Below, piece after piece: positions 11,964 through 26,285 of a stretch of 64,000 nt of DNA. The notes beneath the pieces are model-generated. The model was not told the DNA's origin. It ran no database searches and was given only the letters and a program-made list of their open reading frames with translations. The stretch's first letter is position 1. Each line of letters begins with the position of its first letter. Where the stretch lies: NCBI GenBank assembly GCA_030549175.1, contig JAUKUA010000009.1:124001-188000 (forward strand), read 5' to 3'. A program made the translations under genes and the position numbers. The stretch comes from Lasiosphaeris hirsuta (Eukaryota > Ascomycota > Sordariomycetes > Sordariales > Lasiosphaeriaceae).

Positions 11964-13317
11964 TCTAGACATGGAGAGACATAGCCATTTACTTGGGGTG
12001 GTCACATTCAATGCAAGAGGGTGTGGAAATATAAGGAGAAACCGATTGTGCACCAAATGTTACATGCTCATCAAATTGGACTTGGGTGCTTGCGTGCTAG
12101 CACTAGGTATTTGACACAGTAAATCAACGCATGCGTTGTATCGGAAGAACAGTGGACAACCGTCACATTGTCTCTTGCCTCATGGCAAAAGCCTCGAATT
12201 TCAAGTTTACGTGCCATAATCTCTACTCCTCTCGGGCGAAAACATGAAGCGCATCAGCGTCAGAAACCCGACACCCCTTAGCCGAACCCCGTCGCCCCTG
12301 TCCCAGCTGTCTGGTTGCTAGTTGTCCAGCCCGTATTCAGTGCGCAATATGAGGGGAAAAGGCAGTCTGGTGTGGTATAAAATATCTGAAATATTGGCGT
12401 TTTTCTATCTGCACAATACTAGTGGACGTCAAACTTCTCCACGCCGGCGGCTGCCCTATCTGGCGGCAGACTTGGCACATCAGCATCCCAAATTATCCAT
12501 CGCAGTGCTTACGCGGAAGGTGTCCGAAGAAGCAGCTTTCGTTCGAGTTATTTTTCCGCAATGCGCGGTATTTATGACGGAGCAGTCTAGCGGTTATTAT
12601 CTCGCTGCCCGTCGTCGGTGGGTTTGGCGATGGCTGCATTCCTTGGCCATATCCAAGCCGCTTCGCGTTGAAGGAGATATCTTAGCTATTATGAGTTACA
12701 AATTGCACACTCTCAGCGTTTCGATTGCACCGCCTTGCCCAACCAGGGATCTGCTGCCGGGGCAGAACTGGGCACAGCATCTGGAGCCTGTGAAGGCCTC
12801 TATGACCTTGTTTAATTGTCTTGGTACGGAGGCTCCTTCCTGGAAGATCGGCTCTGCAAAGCAGGCTAACTTCCAGGTCAAGAGTCTTGGTGTTGACTGC
12901 GCCGTTGCTGTCAACCTATAAAATGATAGAGGGCTAATATCACAAAGTCATCTGCAGTCGCAGCAATTACCATCAACCTGTCGCGAGCTGTGTTTGAGAC
13001 ACTTGGCGGCTTGGCCCTTCGGTTCCGCCTTGGCGGGACTCTGTTACCAGGTATCTCTCCGTCAACCAAACAACTTATGTCGGTATTGCAATCACGAGGC
13101 CAGAGATAAGGCCGAGTTGACGCGAGAGCGATGCCAATGACAATCTTGGAGCTGCTCGTTCACCAGCAATGCCCGGCGACCCCCATTACTGAGCTCGGCA
13201 TGCTACAGCTCTTGCCGCGGCTTATTATGCCTCACTCTCGCAGAGAAAAGCTGTCCCCAATGTGCATGATCCTAGTTTTTCTCAACGCCATCGCTAAACC
13301 ACCTCCTTGTTACCATC
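11964..13317. other. Intergenic, with one weak open frame
   Basis: An uninterrupted plus-strand frame runs from an ATG at 12349 to 12921 (190 codons). A short stretch, HQHPKLSIAVLTRKVSEEAA, resembles the second beta strand of NAD(P)-binding epimerase/NmrA proteins, but no glycine-rich motif precedes it and the rest does not fit. It could be a gene relic or chance. The remainder is probably upstream DNA of the O-methyltransferase. Confidence 0.3.
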
Positions 13318-14816
13318 ATGTGGAGCATCGTTGACTTCTTTCTTGGCCTAGTATCTTCTCCAAAGTTTCAAGAACCACTCAGCCTCATCTCCCGTGTCGA
13401 AGTACTTGCCAAAGATGTCGAGGCTCTGGGACCGAGTAGCGAGGACCTGGTGGTGAAGAAGACGCTGATTCACAAGATGAAACAGTTGGTCTCTCGGTTG
13501 GGTGGGACAGAGATGATCATCCCTGCCTATGCTGTTGTCGTAAGTGGATTGGCATGTATTGGTTGAGAGGCGCTGACGTTGCCGTTGTGATAGATGGGCG
13601 AGATGGGCGCGACGTACATGTTCATGGAATGGAAGCTCTTTGATAGAATTCCCAATAGCGGCAGTATATCCTACAAAGAGCTAGCTGCCTCGGTGGGTGC
13701 TGAAGAGGCTGTGATATGTGAGTTTAATCGTCGCACATTGAAAGTGGCTGAGGCGCTGACGATATCGTGTAGCTCGGATCGGCGGCATGCTTGTTGCAAC
13801 AGGTCGTCTCGTCCAGACCTCACCTGGCCATGTCGCTCACTCAGCTTCTTCCCGTATCTTTACAACCGAACATCCCGCTGGCAACCTCTTTCGAGTCATG
13901 TTTGAGCATGGGCTCCGCGGCTACGTCCACTGGCCCGAGTACTTCGCCGCATACGGCATCAAGGAACCGGCAGGGCCCGCAAACAATCCCTTTACGTTTT
14001 CTTGGGGCCACCCAGAGATGAACATGTGGGAGATAGTGGCCCTCGATGAGGAAAAACAGAGGATATTCGCAAGTAGCATGCGTAGCATGGATTCCATCTC
14101 AGGCAAGTACGGCGGGCCGGCAAACATTTATGACTTTGCTTGGCTGGGTGAGCTTGCCAGCGTTGAAAAGGTGGCTAAGACTGATGGGAGTCTCGCACTG
14201 GGCGGCAAGGGCGACAAAGACCAGGAGACGCCACTAATTGTCGACGTCGGCGGTAGCCACGGAGCCACCCTGAAGCATATCCTGGCCGCAGTCCCAAGCA
14301 TCCCGCCTGAGCGCTGTGTGCTGCAGGATCGGCCCGAGGTAATTGAAGAAGCTATTAGAACGGACGACCCAGCCCTGAGACACATTCGGAGGATCCCACA
14401 TGATTTCAACAACGAACAGCCGGTGAAAGGCGAGTTATCTTCACTTCATATCCCAGCTGACAAGCGTTCTTCACTCTCATGGACTGACAAGTGCCAATCT
14501 AGGCGCCTTGATTTACCTATTCCGACGTGTTCTTCACGACTATTCCGACGCCATTTCCATCCGGCTTCTCTCTCGTCTCGCTGACGCCCTTCCGCGGGGT
14601 GACAGCCGGGCTCGTGTCTTGATCATGGACCAGATTCTTTCTGACCCCCCATCTCCGGGTAACGCAGCGGCCGACTTGGTCATGTTCAACATTGGCGGCA
14701 AGGAAAGAAATCCAGCCATGTTTGATAACATTGTTCGAGGGGCAGGAATGAAAGTGGTCAAAATCCACCGTCGAGCCGGAACTGAGGTTGGGGTTGTTGA
14801 GTGTGCGCTGGCATGA
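13318..14816 (+). CDS. SAM-dependent O-methyltransferase (COMT-like)
   Basis: The predicted protein methylates a hydroxyl of a small aromatic or polyketide-type substrate. I read four exons: 13318-13539, 13594-13717, 13773-14429 and 14503-14816, giving 438 aa. The N-terminal half is a dimerisation/winged-helix region (KLFDRIPNSGSISYKELAASVGAEEAVI). The SAM motif is LIVDVGGSHGATL, with Asp273, followed by PSIPPERCVLQDRPEVIEEA. The catalytic His is His346 in LFRRVLHDYSD. The C-terminus GMKVVKIHRRAGTEVGVVECAL is typical. Intron 3 begins with GC (AAAG|GCGAGT) rather than GT; with this GC-AG border the frame and the motif QPVKGALIYLFRRVLHD are restored. Tail-to-tail with the MFS transporter, 354 bp apart. 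Confidence 0.9.
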
Positions 14817-15170
14817 CCCTATGGAGACCAAATAGGGATCAGCCAAGCTGCCAAGGAATGGTAATTGACAGACGACTTTGGGAATAATCAGAGATATGGT
14901 CGGTGGTGAGGTCTTTGATTCAATTTCAGCACATATTTTCATTGTAGACTTGGTCCGCAATAGTTCATCCCATCGCAGAGTCCCCGAATTATTGATCTAG
15001 CTACCAGTAGATGTGAGATAATGGAGCAAAATTAATTCTTACACTCACACACTATGTATAAGTTCAACTACGAACGTATATATTCAAATTTTGACACCCA
15101 TCTCTACAATCTCCTTGAAATCTTCGACTTCCATACAATCTAGACAACCAACAACACGGTCTTATCTGTC
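14817..15170. other. Short intergenic stretch between convergent genes
   Basis: This is A/T-rich 3' flanking DNA of two convergent genes. No gene or repeat is seen. Confidence 0.5.
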
Positions 15171-16586
15171 TTAAACCCTTCCCCAGATGCCCTCTTCTGC
15201 ATTGTGTTTGGCTAAGAATGCCAAAACCACACCAGATGCACACATCGTCCCGCTAAAAACAGAAACCTCTTTATACCCATCGTATCTATGAAGCAGAGCC
15301 CCATTTATAGGTGGTCCGACTAGAACAGCAAATGCCGCAAGCGAGATTCCCATGCCCATGTATGTGCCAATGTCCTTGGGATCTGACGCACAATGGGTGA
15401 AAACTACAGACCCAGCAGAGATGATGGCCCCCGATGTAATGCCAAATCCCAGTGAATAGACAATAATACCAGACGTTGTTGTCGCCGTCGGCCAGCAGAA
15501 GATTATGATAGCCGTCAACAGTCCCGCAGTAATTAGTGAGTTAATGGACCCAAATTTGTCCCCCAGAACCCCTGGCAGAATTCGCCCCGGAATCGACGAA
15601 GCATTGATGAGGGCAATCAAGTAGAATGCCACGGTAGCGTCCATGCCCTGGGAAATGCCGTAAGATGGAAGATAGAATAGAGGGACGAACATGCCCATGA
15701 ACATACAGAAAACAGCGCCAGTTAAAAAGGCGTAGCGGGAGCTTTTAAACGCGGTCCAAATGAATAGGCGGCTTTTCCGTGGGGGCAGGCGAGCTTTGAC
15801 TGTCATGGCCGAAAACGCCAAAATGGGGATCATAATGAAGCCGCAAGTTCGAACAGCCCATGCAAACCCGACCCTTTCGAGTAGCTGAGAGAGAACGATT
15901 GGGAAGACGATGGCGCCCAAGGATGAGCCGGCGATAGCCAGACCCATGGCTGCCCCGCGTCGCTTATGGAAGTATTGGGGGGTTGCAGCCATGGACGGGA
16001 ACATGAGAAGGCTGTTGGAGACGCCAGAAAGTATGCCTTGGACGAGGATGAATTGCCAGTAAGTAGTGCACGACGCGGTGAGCATGACGGAAACTAGATA
16101 GATTACGGCCGCTGGCTTGATTACCTATTAGATACAATGTTAGCCCGGGAAGACTGGCTATGGTGCGTGCTTGGGGGTGCTGCTTGACAGAATACTCACC
16201 CATGCTCCATAGCGATCGAAGACAGGCCCACCAATGATGCCCAGCGCGAATACAAGGAATACTTGTATTGCACCAATCCAAGAGATGTCATCAGCAGCAT
16301 AGTCTCGTAGCTGATTCTGAGTGTAGTATGCCTGAAAGACCCCAAAGGAATTGGAGTATCCCAGTGTGCAGAACAAGATACCGGCTGTTCCACCCGCAAC
16401 GAGCCACGAACGCAGTCCCCCTTCTGGATAGGCAGTAGGATCAACTGGATGGAAGTCTTCCGACTCGATGTCCAGAGGGGCACTGGGATTTTGTGATAAC
16501 TTCGAACTGACTTGTGCTTCCGTTTCATGCTGAGGTGCGTCGATGTTGGTGATGAGAATGGATTCTTTCATCTTGGAGTCCCTCAT
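15171..16586 (-). CDS. MFS transporter, monocarboxylate permease-like
   Basis: This is a plasma- or organelle-membrane secondary transporter. Two exons (16586-16200 and 16124-15171) give 446 aa. The N-terminus is soluble and acidic (about 65 aa), then GGLRSWLVAGGTAGILFCTLGYSNSFGVFQAYY starts helix 1, the hallmark of fungal monocarboxylate-transporter-type proteins. The loop between helices 2 and 3 reads GGPVFDRYGAW, and PQYFHKRRGAAMGLAIAGSSLGA marks helices 4-5. About 12 hydrophobic segments can be counted. The start could also be the Met five codons later. The substrate cannot be told from sequence; relatives carry carboxylates, riboflavin or secondary metabolites. Its position next to the O-methyltransferase makes export or import of a related compound conceivable. 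Confidence 0.9.
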
Positions 16587-17601
16587 GCTGGTATCTTGTG
16601 TATTAGTGTTTAGAATTTTCCAGCAATCGGTAGCTTTTTTTGAGGTTGGTTGTATTGTGAATGTTTGGCCACTTCGGGAGTAGCTATCAAGGTACTATTG
16701 TGAGGGCACCGGCTGCATCATGTCTTAAAAGCTGAGGATGCGGCTCACGATCCGTGTCTATCTGCACACGCAAACCGCGTAGGAATTTAAAAATCCTGCT
16801 ACTATGAGCGATATATGCACGTAGCACATCATATTAAGCGAGGCGTATCTCATATCTCCCATTATCTGCCAAGCAACTTCCAAGACTCCTATAGCCGGAA
16901 AGGATGAGGGACTTTGGCTTGGCCAACAGCTAGCTTTTTTTCTTCTAGGAAAGAAGAAGATAAGAACGCTAGGGTATAGAGCCCATATTATGATAGTCTA
17001 ACTACCTAGCCTGTGTGCACATATAAGCGTCCAAGTGCACATGCTTATCCAGAGCGGTAAGCGCGAACTTGCGTGCCACTTACATGGCCACTTTCGTTCC
17101 ACTTGTGTTCCACAATGCGTTCTACTCTCGTGCTCCTTGCGCTCCCCTTGAGTTCTGCCCACTTACGTGCTATATTATCTAACGGTTATGGCATGGGTGG
17201 TTTCACAGAATAGTGTTGAGAAAAAGCCGGGCTTTAGCAATCAATTCCCTCCCGTGTAGGTGAGGCCGACTTTGCATCCTCGGTGTCGGACCCTGTCATA
17301 ACGGGTGGCAATCCGGAAATGTTTAGGAGATCTCATATTTAGAACAGGAGACCGTGATCTCACTAATGCCTGTAAGCCATGGCACGCGGGGCTTGCATCA
17401 AGGAACGATCTAGCACCGATGCGTATATAGTTTTTCGACGTTGCTGTGAGTGCATGCATATTCCATGATTCCTTGGCATCTGGTTATCTACGTTGAATCA
17501 ATATACCTTAGAAAGAGCTCCCGTGTAGTCATTGAGCCAATGCTCAAGCTCCTAACCGCTTATTAGCACTTATTTGCGTAGTAAGTAATGTTCTGCTATG
17601 A
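16587..17601. other. Intergenic, no gene recognised
   Basis: This is the upstream region of the MFS gene and the 3' flank of the nitrilase. Only short frames are present, and there is no repeat structure. Confidence 0.5.
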
Positions 17602-18703
17602 CTACAACTCTGTAACAAGCTCCTCCTCGGAGGGTGTGCCTTTGAATGGAGCCTTGAATTGGTTGATCTTCTCGTCAGCCCATTGCGGCCGCTTGTCGAA
17701 GCTGAATTGTAGGATTTCTGGGCGTTGATAGTGACCAGCGGCGTCAAGCCAAACCTTCACAGCGCCCAGCTGGGAAAAGTCGATCTCGCCTTGCACCAGC
17801 TTCTCTTCGCCCCCAATATGGGGACCCGCTAGGAAGGCACAGAAAGGATGCAAGACCGCAGACCACCCTCCCCCGGCCTTGACAAAGGTCTGCTCTCCAA
17901 GGTTATCCCTCATCCAATCCAGGCAAACGTCGTCAACATAGTTGGACGCCGTGATAACAAAGACCTGCGCTGTCAGTGCATGAGCTTTCATGAGGGCCTC
18001 TATCTGGGCATCGGCCACAGGCTCAAAGCCAGCCATTGTCGAAAGCGCTGGCCACGCACCCGCGTGAATGTGTTCACCCTGTGCAATCAATGCTTGTCGG
18101 GCGCCGTTCATTGTATGTTCCCAGCACACAAGCCCCCCGAGGTTGTAGCCCAGGGTGAGTGTCCAGTTGCGCAACGTACTGCCGTTACCCTGAGCCCAAA
18201 CCATACGCTCAACGTATGTTGGCTGGAGTTTGCGATGGACGCCAAGAATCGTTCCATCGCTATCGACTGTGATTTGCGAGTTGAAGAGGGTGTAGCCACC
18301 TGCCATGCGCTCGGAAACACCCAAGTTGATGGCAACTCCCGTGCGACGGCATGCTCTCTGGATAGAGGCCATGTCCTCACCATTGCCCTCAACGACCACA
18401 CTCTCCTCAGCGTACTTGGCGAGCACACCCACCTGCTTCAGCGGGGGAAAGCATTCGATCCAGTACTATAGAGCGTTGCGTACACGTTAATACGTGTTCT
18501 CCTATACTTAGTTCGATCAGTAGTTGAGGGAGGCTCACCGGGTATCCGGGCACAAACGTCTCGGGAAATACAAGAAGTTTGATCTCATCAGCTCCGGCCT
18601 GCTCAATGAGTCGGACAACCTTCTGTATTGTGGCTACCTTGTTCATGAAGATAGGCGCCGCGTGCGCCGCGGCAACTCGGAGCTTGGTAGGTTTGGATTC
18701 CAT
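17602..18703 (-). CDS. Nitrilase (carbon-nitrogen hydrolase)
   Basis: The enzyme hydrolyses an organic nitrile to acid (or amide) and ammonia in the cytosol. Two exons, 18703-18539 and 18465-17602, give 342 aa. The catalytic triad is complete: Glu48 in VFPETFVPGYP, Lys134 in VHRKLQPTYVER and Cys169 in GGLVCWEHTM. The WIECFPPLKQ block after the intron and the CWEH motif place it with fungal nitrilases such as arylacetonitrilases rather than with amidases. Cyanide hydratase is a close relative and cannot be excluded. The start is the ATG at 18703, which begins the conserved MESKPTKLRVAAAHAAP; an in-frame extension upstream lacks family similarity. Length is normal for the family. Head-to-head with the DUF6055 gene, 819 bp apart. 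Confidence 0.93.
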
Positions 18704-19522
18704 GGCTGTCGAGATCGATGAGAATTGGGCTCTGAAATGGCAAAATATGGTGGGTGCAGTAATAAAACTAAGAAAAAGATATATGCTCAAGATACCACGA
18801 GGAATAGCGGAGTTTCCAAGTTAAAACTTGGAATTTGAGTCAAGCAACACCACTCAAGTGCCACCAACCTTGGCACTTACCTCGGCAAAAAGTACATTCG
18901 CTATCTCAGGTAGTGGACAGAATTTAGTAGACCGCCTTTCTCGGTGGGCAACTGGTGAATACCGTCTCGATATTTACGTTCATTTGGTCATATAATGGCT
19001 GTGGCTCAAACAAGCGAAATGAGAAATGAGAAATATCGACGTCAACATGTGTTGGAATATGTCGGTCGGTACCTACCTACCCAACGCCTATTGCCTGTGC
19101 CCCGCTACAATGATGCTCGGCTCAATTGACCCATCTAAGTAATATGATGGTATCTACTCCACATAATCGACTGTCTGACGATTTCAAATATCCTTGGTGC
19201 GAAATCGACGCTCAATAGGGGGGTAAATATGACTGCTTCGGGGTCAGGCACCAATGAAGCGAGGGCACATAATATACAATAACCACGGCTCATTACTCGG
19301 GGTCCGTTTATCCTAGCAGCAAGGTATTATCCCGCCCGGTTTACCACCATGTTTGTGATTGCCAAATTGCCTGCCTGAGAAGATGGAAGATTAGCATCCG
19401 GTGAGAGAAAATGATATACAAACGCAGCTGATGTGGTTCTTCGGTCCTTTGCGATCAATTAGCTTTACAATTGCTTGTGTGTGTCTCGATTTTAACTCAC
19501 CCCCCTTCAATTGAAGACCACT
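18704..19522. other. Shared upstream region of two divergent genes
   Basis: This 819 bp stretch separates the start codons of the nitrilase (minus) and the DUF6055 protein (plus) and must hold both promoters. No clear palindromic factor site stands out. Confidence 0.45.
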
Positions 19523-20821
19523 ATGCGGTCTTCGGCCCCAGTGTCTCTGCTCGTCACGGCGGCGGCGGGACTCGGTGCACTGGTAGCCTTTTTTCCATAT
19601 GCTACACTAGCCGCCGCAGCGCCCCCTGCTCAGTTCACACCCAATCCACGCGTCGGGCCAGGCGGAACACGATATAAAGATTCGTCGCACTTTCGAATTT
19701 ATGCTGCGACGAATGATGCTGTGGCCGACGGCGCTATTGCTATGCTGGAAGCAGCCTACTCGTGCTTTGTGGACGACCTTGGCTGGAGAAGCCCCGGGTT
19801 GAGCTTCAAGCAAGAAACCGACGACGGGCCGTGGAACAAACTAAATGTCTATCAAGTCGATAGCCTGCCCGGAGCGGCGGCAAACACGCCCACAGATCAG
19901 ACATTGGGTCTCGCGTGGCTCAACGTTGTCAAGACTTACATGACGGAGCCGAGTGTGGTGGTGCACGAGTTCGGTCATGCGCTGACGTATTGCGAGCACT
20001 GGTGGATTGACCAAGTCCGGACAGGCGCCTGGTGGGAGACCGTTGCCAACTTTGTCGCCGATACTTATCTCACCTCCAATCTGTGCGCCAAGGCAAGAGC
20101 CAAATTCAACCAGGGGGAGGGCTCCACGCTCATCGACCTGAAAAAGGTCATTGGGGATTCGTACCAGGTCATTGTCGATGGCACACGCGACACGGGCAAC
20201 TACTACCAAGCGTGGCCATTCCTGACTTACATGCACAACAACCCCGACAACATTACTGGTCTGGGCACCTCAATGTTTCCCGCAGTGTGGACCAAGTACA
20301 AGCGGGATAGCAACGAGACGCCGTTGCATGTGCTCGAGCGCATTGTCGCGCCGACAAAGATGCAGACGGTGGTGGGCAGATACTGGGCACGCATGGCATT
20401 CGTTGACATTGGAAGTCCAAAGGCACAGGCGCAGTTCACGAGCCAGCGCAAGACGCTAAACTACTCCAATCTCGACTCTCAGGGTGGTGGGCGCTATCGA
20501 GTCAAGTCGGCGAGACGGCCTCGGTACATGGGCGCGAGCATCATACCCCTTAAGGTGAATTCGGCAGGTAGCGTCGTGGTCAACGTCACCGCAAATGCGC
20601 CTTTCACTGCAACACTTGTTGTAAGAGGAGCCGATGGGTTTACTCGATACATCAGCCTACCCAATGGAAACGGGCAGTCGAGTGTCAAGAGCGGCGATGA
20701 GGCTGCACTTGCGGTCGCCAACACGCCCAACTCACTGGTATTATTTGATCCCTTCCAACTCACAGCAGAAACCAACACGGGGCTGGACTACCAAATACTG
20801 CTGAGTGGGGCAACAGCGTAA
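19523..20821 (+). CDS. Secreted DUF6055-type protein, putative zinc metalloprotease
   Basis: This is an intronless gene of 432 aa. I chose the ATG at 19523 (the in-frame codon at 19511 is TTG); it starts a signal-anchor-like or secretory leader (VSLLVTAAAGLGALVAFFPYATLAAA). The core holds HEFGH at residues 148-152 in VVVHEFGHALTYCEHWW, followed about 20 residues later by WWETVANFVADTY, whose Glu could be the third zinc ligand as in gluzincins. The C-terminal part (from about residue 320) is beta-rich, with ITANAPFTATLVVRG-like strands. The family is known as DUF6055 and has bacterial and fungal members; protease activity is inferred from the HExxH motif only. Next downstream is the AA3_1 gene on the same strand. 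Confidence 0.75.
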   Translation: MRSSAPVSLLVTAAAGLGALVAFFPYATLAAAAPPAQFTPNPRVGPGGTRYKDSSHFRIYAATNDAVADGAIAMLEAAYSCFVDDLGWRSPGLSFKQETDDGPWNKLNVYQVDSLPGAAANTPTDQTLGLAWLNVVKTYMTEPSVVVHEFGHALTYCEHWWIDQVRTGAWWETVANFVADTYLTSNLCAKARAKFNQGEGSTLIDLKKVIGDSYQVIVDGTRDTGNYYQAWPFLTYMHNNPDNITGLGTSMFPAVWTKYKRDSNETPLHVLERIVAPTKMQTVVGRYWARMAFVDIGSPKAQAQFTSQRKTLNYSNLDSQGGGRYRVKSARRPRYMGASIIPLKVNSAGSVVVNVTANAPFTATLVVRGADGFTRYISLPNGNGQSSVKSGDEAALAVANTPNSLVLFDPFQLTAETNTGLDYQILLSGATA

Positions 20822-21500
20822 TGTATCTTAACTAGGTACCTAGCTGCCTCTGAATACTCTTTCTGGTGCCCGGCCTACAGCTGCCTGTATTCCCAAAAGA
20901 GCACAACCGCAGCTCGCTGCTTGTAGCCCCGGTATAACCCCTCGTGGGCGGCCTCGTAGGTTGAGCAGGTGACCCAGAAAGCCAGCCTGCAGAGCGCCGC
21001 TCTCAGATTCATCCCCGGACCCCGGGTGAATCTCTGGAGAATTCACCCACATTTTGAGTAGTCACGTTGATTGGATATTCGCTATGGCTTACATCAATGC
21101 TCGGTTTGGCTTGCTCCTCCCTAAAGTCGAACGCTCTGCCAAGGTCCCGGACTTGGCGATATTGCGTGCATGGATTGATTCCCTATTCTCCATGCTCACC
21201 TATATGAACTCCACTACCCAAAACCCTATAACCCCATTTTACCCTCCTGCTCCACCCTTTTTCAGCTTCCGCATCGTGCAACATTCATATCCGGCTAACA
21301 TACCAAGAACCTGGGGATTGCGGGGAAGGGGAAGTCGGGTAAAAGGGACAGGGGTGAAGTTGTCAATATTAGTAGCAACTCTGGAACTGCTGTTTTATTC
21401 AGATACAAACATCAAGCTGCGATACTTTTTGTTGAAAATCCTGGGTGGGCCAATTCTGCTGGTTTCCCCCCCGTTTTGACTCTCGCCCATTATTGTCGGG
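20822..21500. other. Intergenic, AA3_1 upstream region
   Basis: 679 bp without a supported gene. The part just before 21501 is a pyrimidine-rich leader. Confidence 0.45.
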
Positions 21501-23743
<2,243 letters not shown>

Positions 23744-24161
23744 AATCACTAAGTAGCACTACAAAGACAATTTCATTGTGATGCTTAGGCCCCTGGAAAT
23801 AGGATAGTGGATGACGAGAATACAGCTGAATTTACTGTCACGAGAGAAAATCCTTTTTGCTGTTCCGATATTTTCCTTGACGAGTGAGATTGCCAGTGCT
23901 GATTTGTCGGAAATTCAGTACATCTTACATTCCTAGGCCCAGTTCGAGCGGTGAGTAGCGTTGGATAACGCAGCACTGGCGGTATCGGTATCCTATTATT
24001 TGGCTGGTGTTTTCTTTGAGGACCGTGTATCGGAGTAACAGGAGAAAACGATAACGACTGGCTCGGCGAGTACGCTGAAAAGTGAATAATCGATTGTGAC
24101 TTACTTCTAGTCCACCAGTTCCAAAGTACCTACCTACTTAGGCACCTTCAGCTGTTATTAA
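23744..24161. other. Intergenic between convergent genes
   Basis: This is 3' flanking DNA of the AA3_1 and DUF1996 genes. No gene is seen. Confidence 0.5.
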
Positions 24162-25467
24162 CTACATAAAATCACCCGGAATCTTTTCCAACCCTGGCAC
24201 GCTGTTGTTAGCAAAGTAACTTCGTTGGCCGCTTTCAAAGAACGTTACTTACATCCGTCAACTTGTTCGGGAATGTTTTGGGGGAGGGTGCATTTCATAG
24301 CCTCCTCTGAGCTTTGCGTCTTTAGTTCTCTGCAAACCGCATTGCCGCATCGGGCGTCGAGTGCGCGCTGAAGCGAATCGCCCTTCCAGCCTGGAATTGG
24401 TGGTAAGTCAGTGGCGAACTAACATGAATAGAAAAAACATGACATATGCTGGACACATGGTTGGAAGAAAATGGAGGAAAGTACCAAAAACATAATCGCC
24501 ATGTTGTGAATACCCATCCCTAGAGCAAGGAAAATGGTTAGTGATCATTGAATGCACAGTGTAGCGCTATTCTCGGTGGACCCGGAAAATCCCTACCCAT
24601 CGCCAGTACTCCAGACAAATGGCTGCGAACCGTCCTCGGGCCATAGATCCTTGTCATTGAACGCACCAGTCTACAGCATGCACTTGTTAAAATCTAGAGA
24701 ACAAAAGTTCGATTGCTCGGTCTGGGTGAACTTACATCCCACATAACCTCGTACATGAGCTGGGGCAGTCTCACAGGATGACTCTTGGGGCAAGTGCCCA
24801 CAGTTTCGAAGGACCCCGTGATTGGATAAGCCACATGGCTTTTATGATCTGGGCTGTCAGTGTTTTTGCCGTCCCAGCAAGTAGGGAATGTAATAGTTGT
24901 GCGAATGCTGCGACAGAAACGAGTGGGTAGGCTCTGGGTGTCCTGGCCGGTGCATGGAGCGCCACCGCGATCATACTCGTCAGAGTTGCAACGGTGGCAC
25001 AGTTGCTTTTGTTGGCCTTGGGCCGTGCGGAGGCCGGCGTCTCCCACGAGCATCCGGAATCCGGGCTTGAAGGCCGTGACAGTCGTCTTCCCGTCATAGG
25101 GCGGGATGTAGTACACCGTCACACCACCATCGGTACGTAGCCCAACGTTGGGGAACTGGCGGACACGCTTATACGTTCCGTTTCGGGCTCGGAAGTACAA
25201 GACAGCCGTCCAATAGTTTGAAAAGTCGTCGGCATAGGTGCAGCTCGTGCAGGTTGAATCCTTGACGAGGTCGTGTGAGGCTGGGTCCATACTGGCGTTG
25301 AACGAGTTGCCACCAACGATTTGGTGAACATGCGGAGACGCGGACACGCCTGGATTCACCAGGGGATCCAGCCGTGTGACCACGAGCTGCGAGCAGCCGA
25401 AGCGGATCATCTGTTGTGCTGCTGCCCCTTGCGCAAGAAGCGCTAAGGCTAGCTGCTTGTACTGCAT
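24162..25467 (-). CDS. Secreted DUF1996 protein
   Basis: Five exons, 25467-24736, 24670-24597, 24519-24485, 24390-24253 and 24193-24162, give 336 aa. The start ([19 protein letters not shown]) is a signal peptide, directly followed by the diagnostic [21 protein letters not shown] and [17 protein letters not shown]. Further family blocks are [53 protein letters not shown] and, after two introns, [21 protein letters not shown]. It ends [13 protein letters not shown]. The function of DUF1996 is unknown; in many fungi it is fused to WSC carbohydrate-binding domains, which are missing here. Conserved His, Asp and Cys residues suggest a stable, disulphide-linked extracellular domain. Its 3' end faces the AA3_1 gene. 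Confidence 0.9.
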
Positions 25468-26285
25468 CGTGGCCAGAAAGAAGGGCGCTCGCTGGTTTGC
25501 TTCAAATGGCTGACGATAGGGAGCGATGGGAAGTTGGCCCGGAATGAACAGAGGAGTAACCTGGTGTTGGCCGCTGGAATAACAGGCTGCGTTCCATTCA
25601 TCGATTCCTAAATACGTTCGTATGACCTCCGGGTCGGGATAAATCACGTTAGTGCCGCTGCACACCATTTCAAAGTAGAATCCTGAGCTAAATTGGCATG
25701 GCTTGGGGCCGGCAGATGAGACATCATGACTGAAGATTTTGAAGATGCGACTGATATTAAGTCTCGCGGGCAATATACCGCCCCTCTTTGCAGGGCATAC
25801 AAAATGCTGCTGTCGGCTTCGCCTCCAATATGGCAGAAGTCGGGCTAAACATGAAGATAAGGTACCACTTCATTCCTCCCGCCCTCGCTTCAGCCCACGC
25901 GTTTTGACTGGACAGCTCGTTATCCGGTGTAGGCTTGTGAAATGTTCTGGAAGACTTGTCAGTCATTGTGCCGACACCATCCAGCCCCACTCATCTAGCA
26001 GTAAACACCAAATGCTGGCCGTCCATGTCAATTCAGGTACCAGGCGGTAAAATCGGGATAATGCCGGATCCAAACTACTGGACAATGACAGGAGCAAATT
26101 CAGTGAGTTAATAAATGGAGGTCCTCCCCGGACCCGGGCAGACAGGAACCGGTCGAGCCGTGGTTCGACAGGGTGACCTACAAAAGGCAAGGGAGGTATG
26201 GGAGCGGCAAGACCTCAGATATTTAACCAGTGTCCGTGATCCGCACCTTTTGGTTGCGTTTGGCTATTCCCCGCAGCTTTTCACC
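25468..26285. other. Shared upstream region of two divergent secreted-protein genes
   Basis: 818 bp separate the start codons of the DUF1996 gene (minus) and the unknown secreted protein (plus). Frames in it continue upstream from both genes but lack motifs. Confidence 0.45.

Noticed and set aside
19511..19522. Upstream start for the DUF6055 protein
   Set aside because: The codon at 19511 is TTG; the first in-frame ATG is at 19523.
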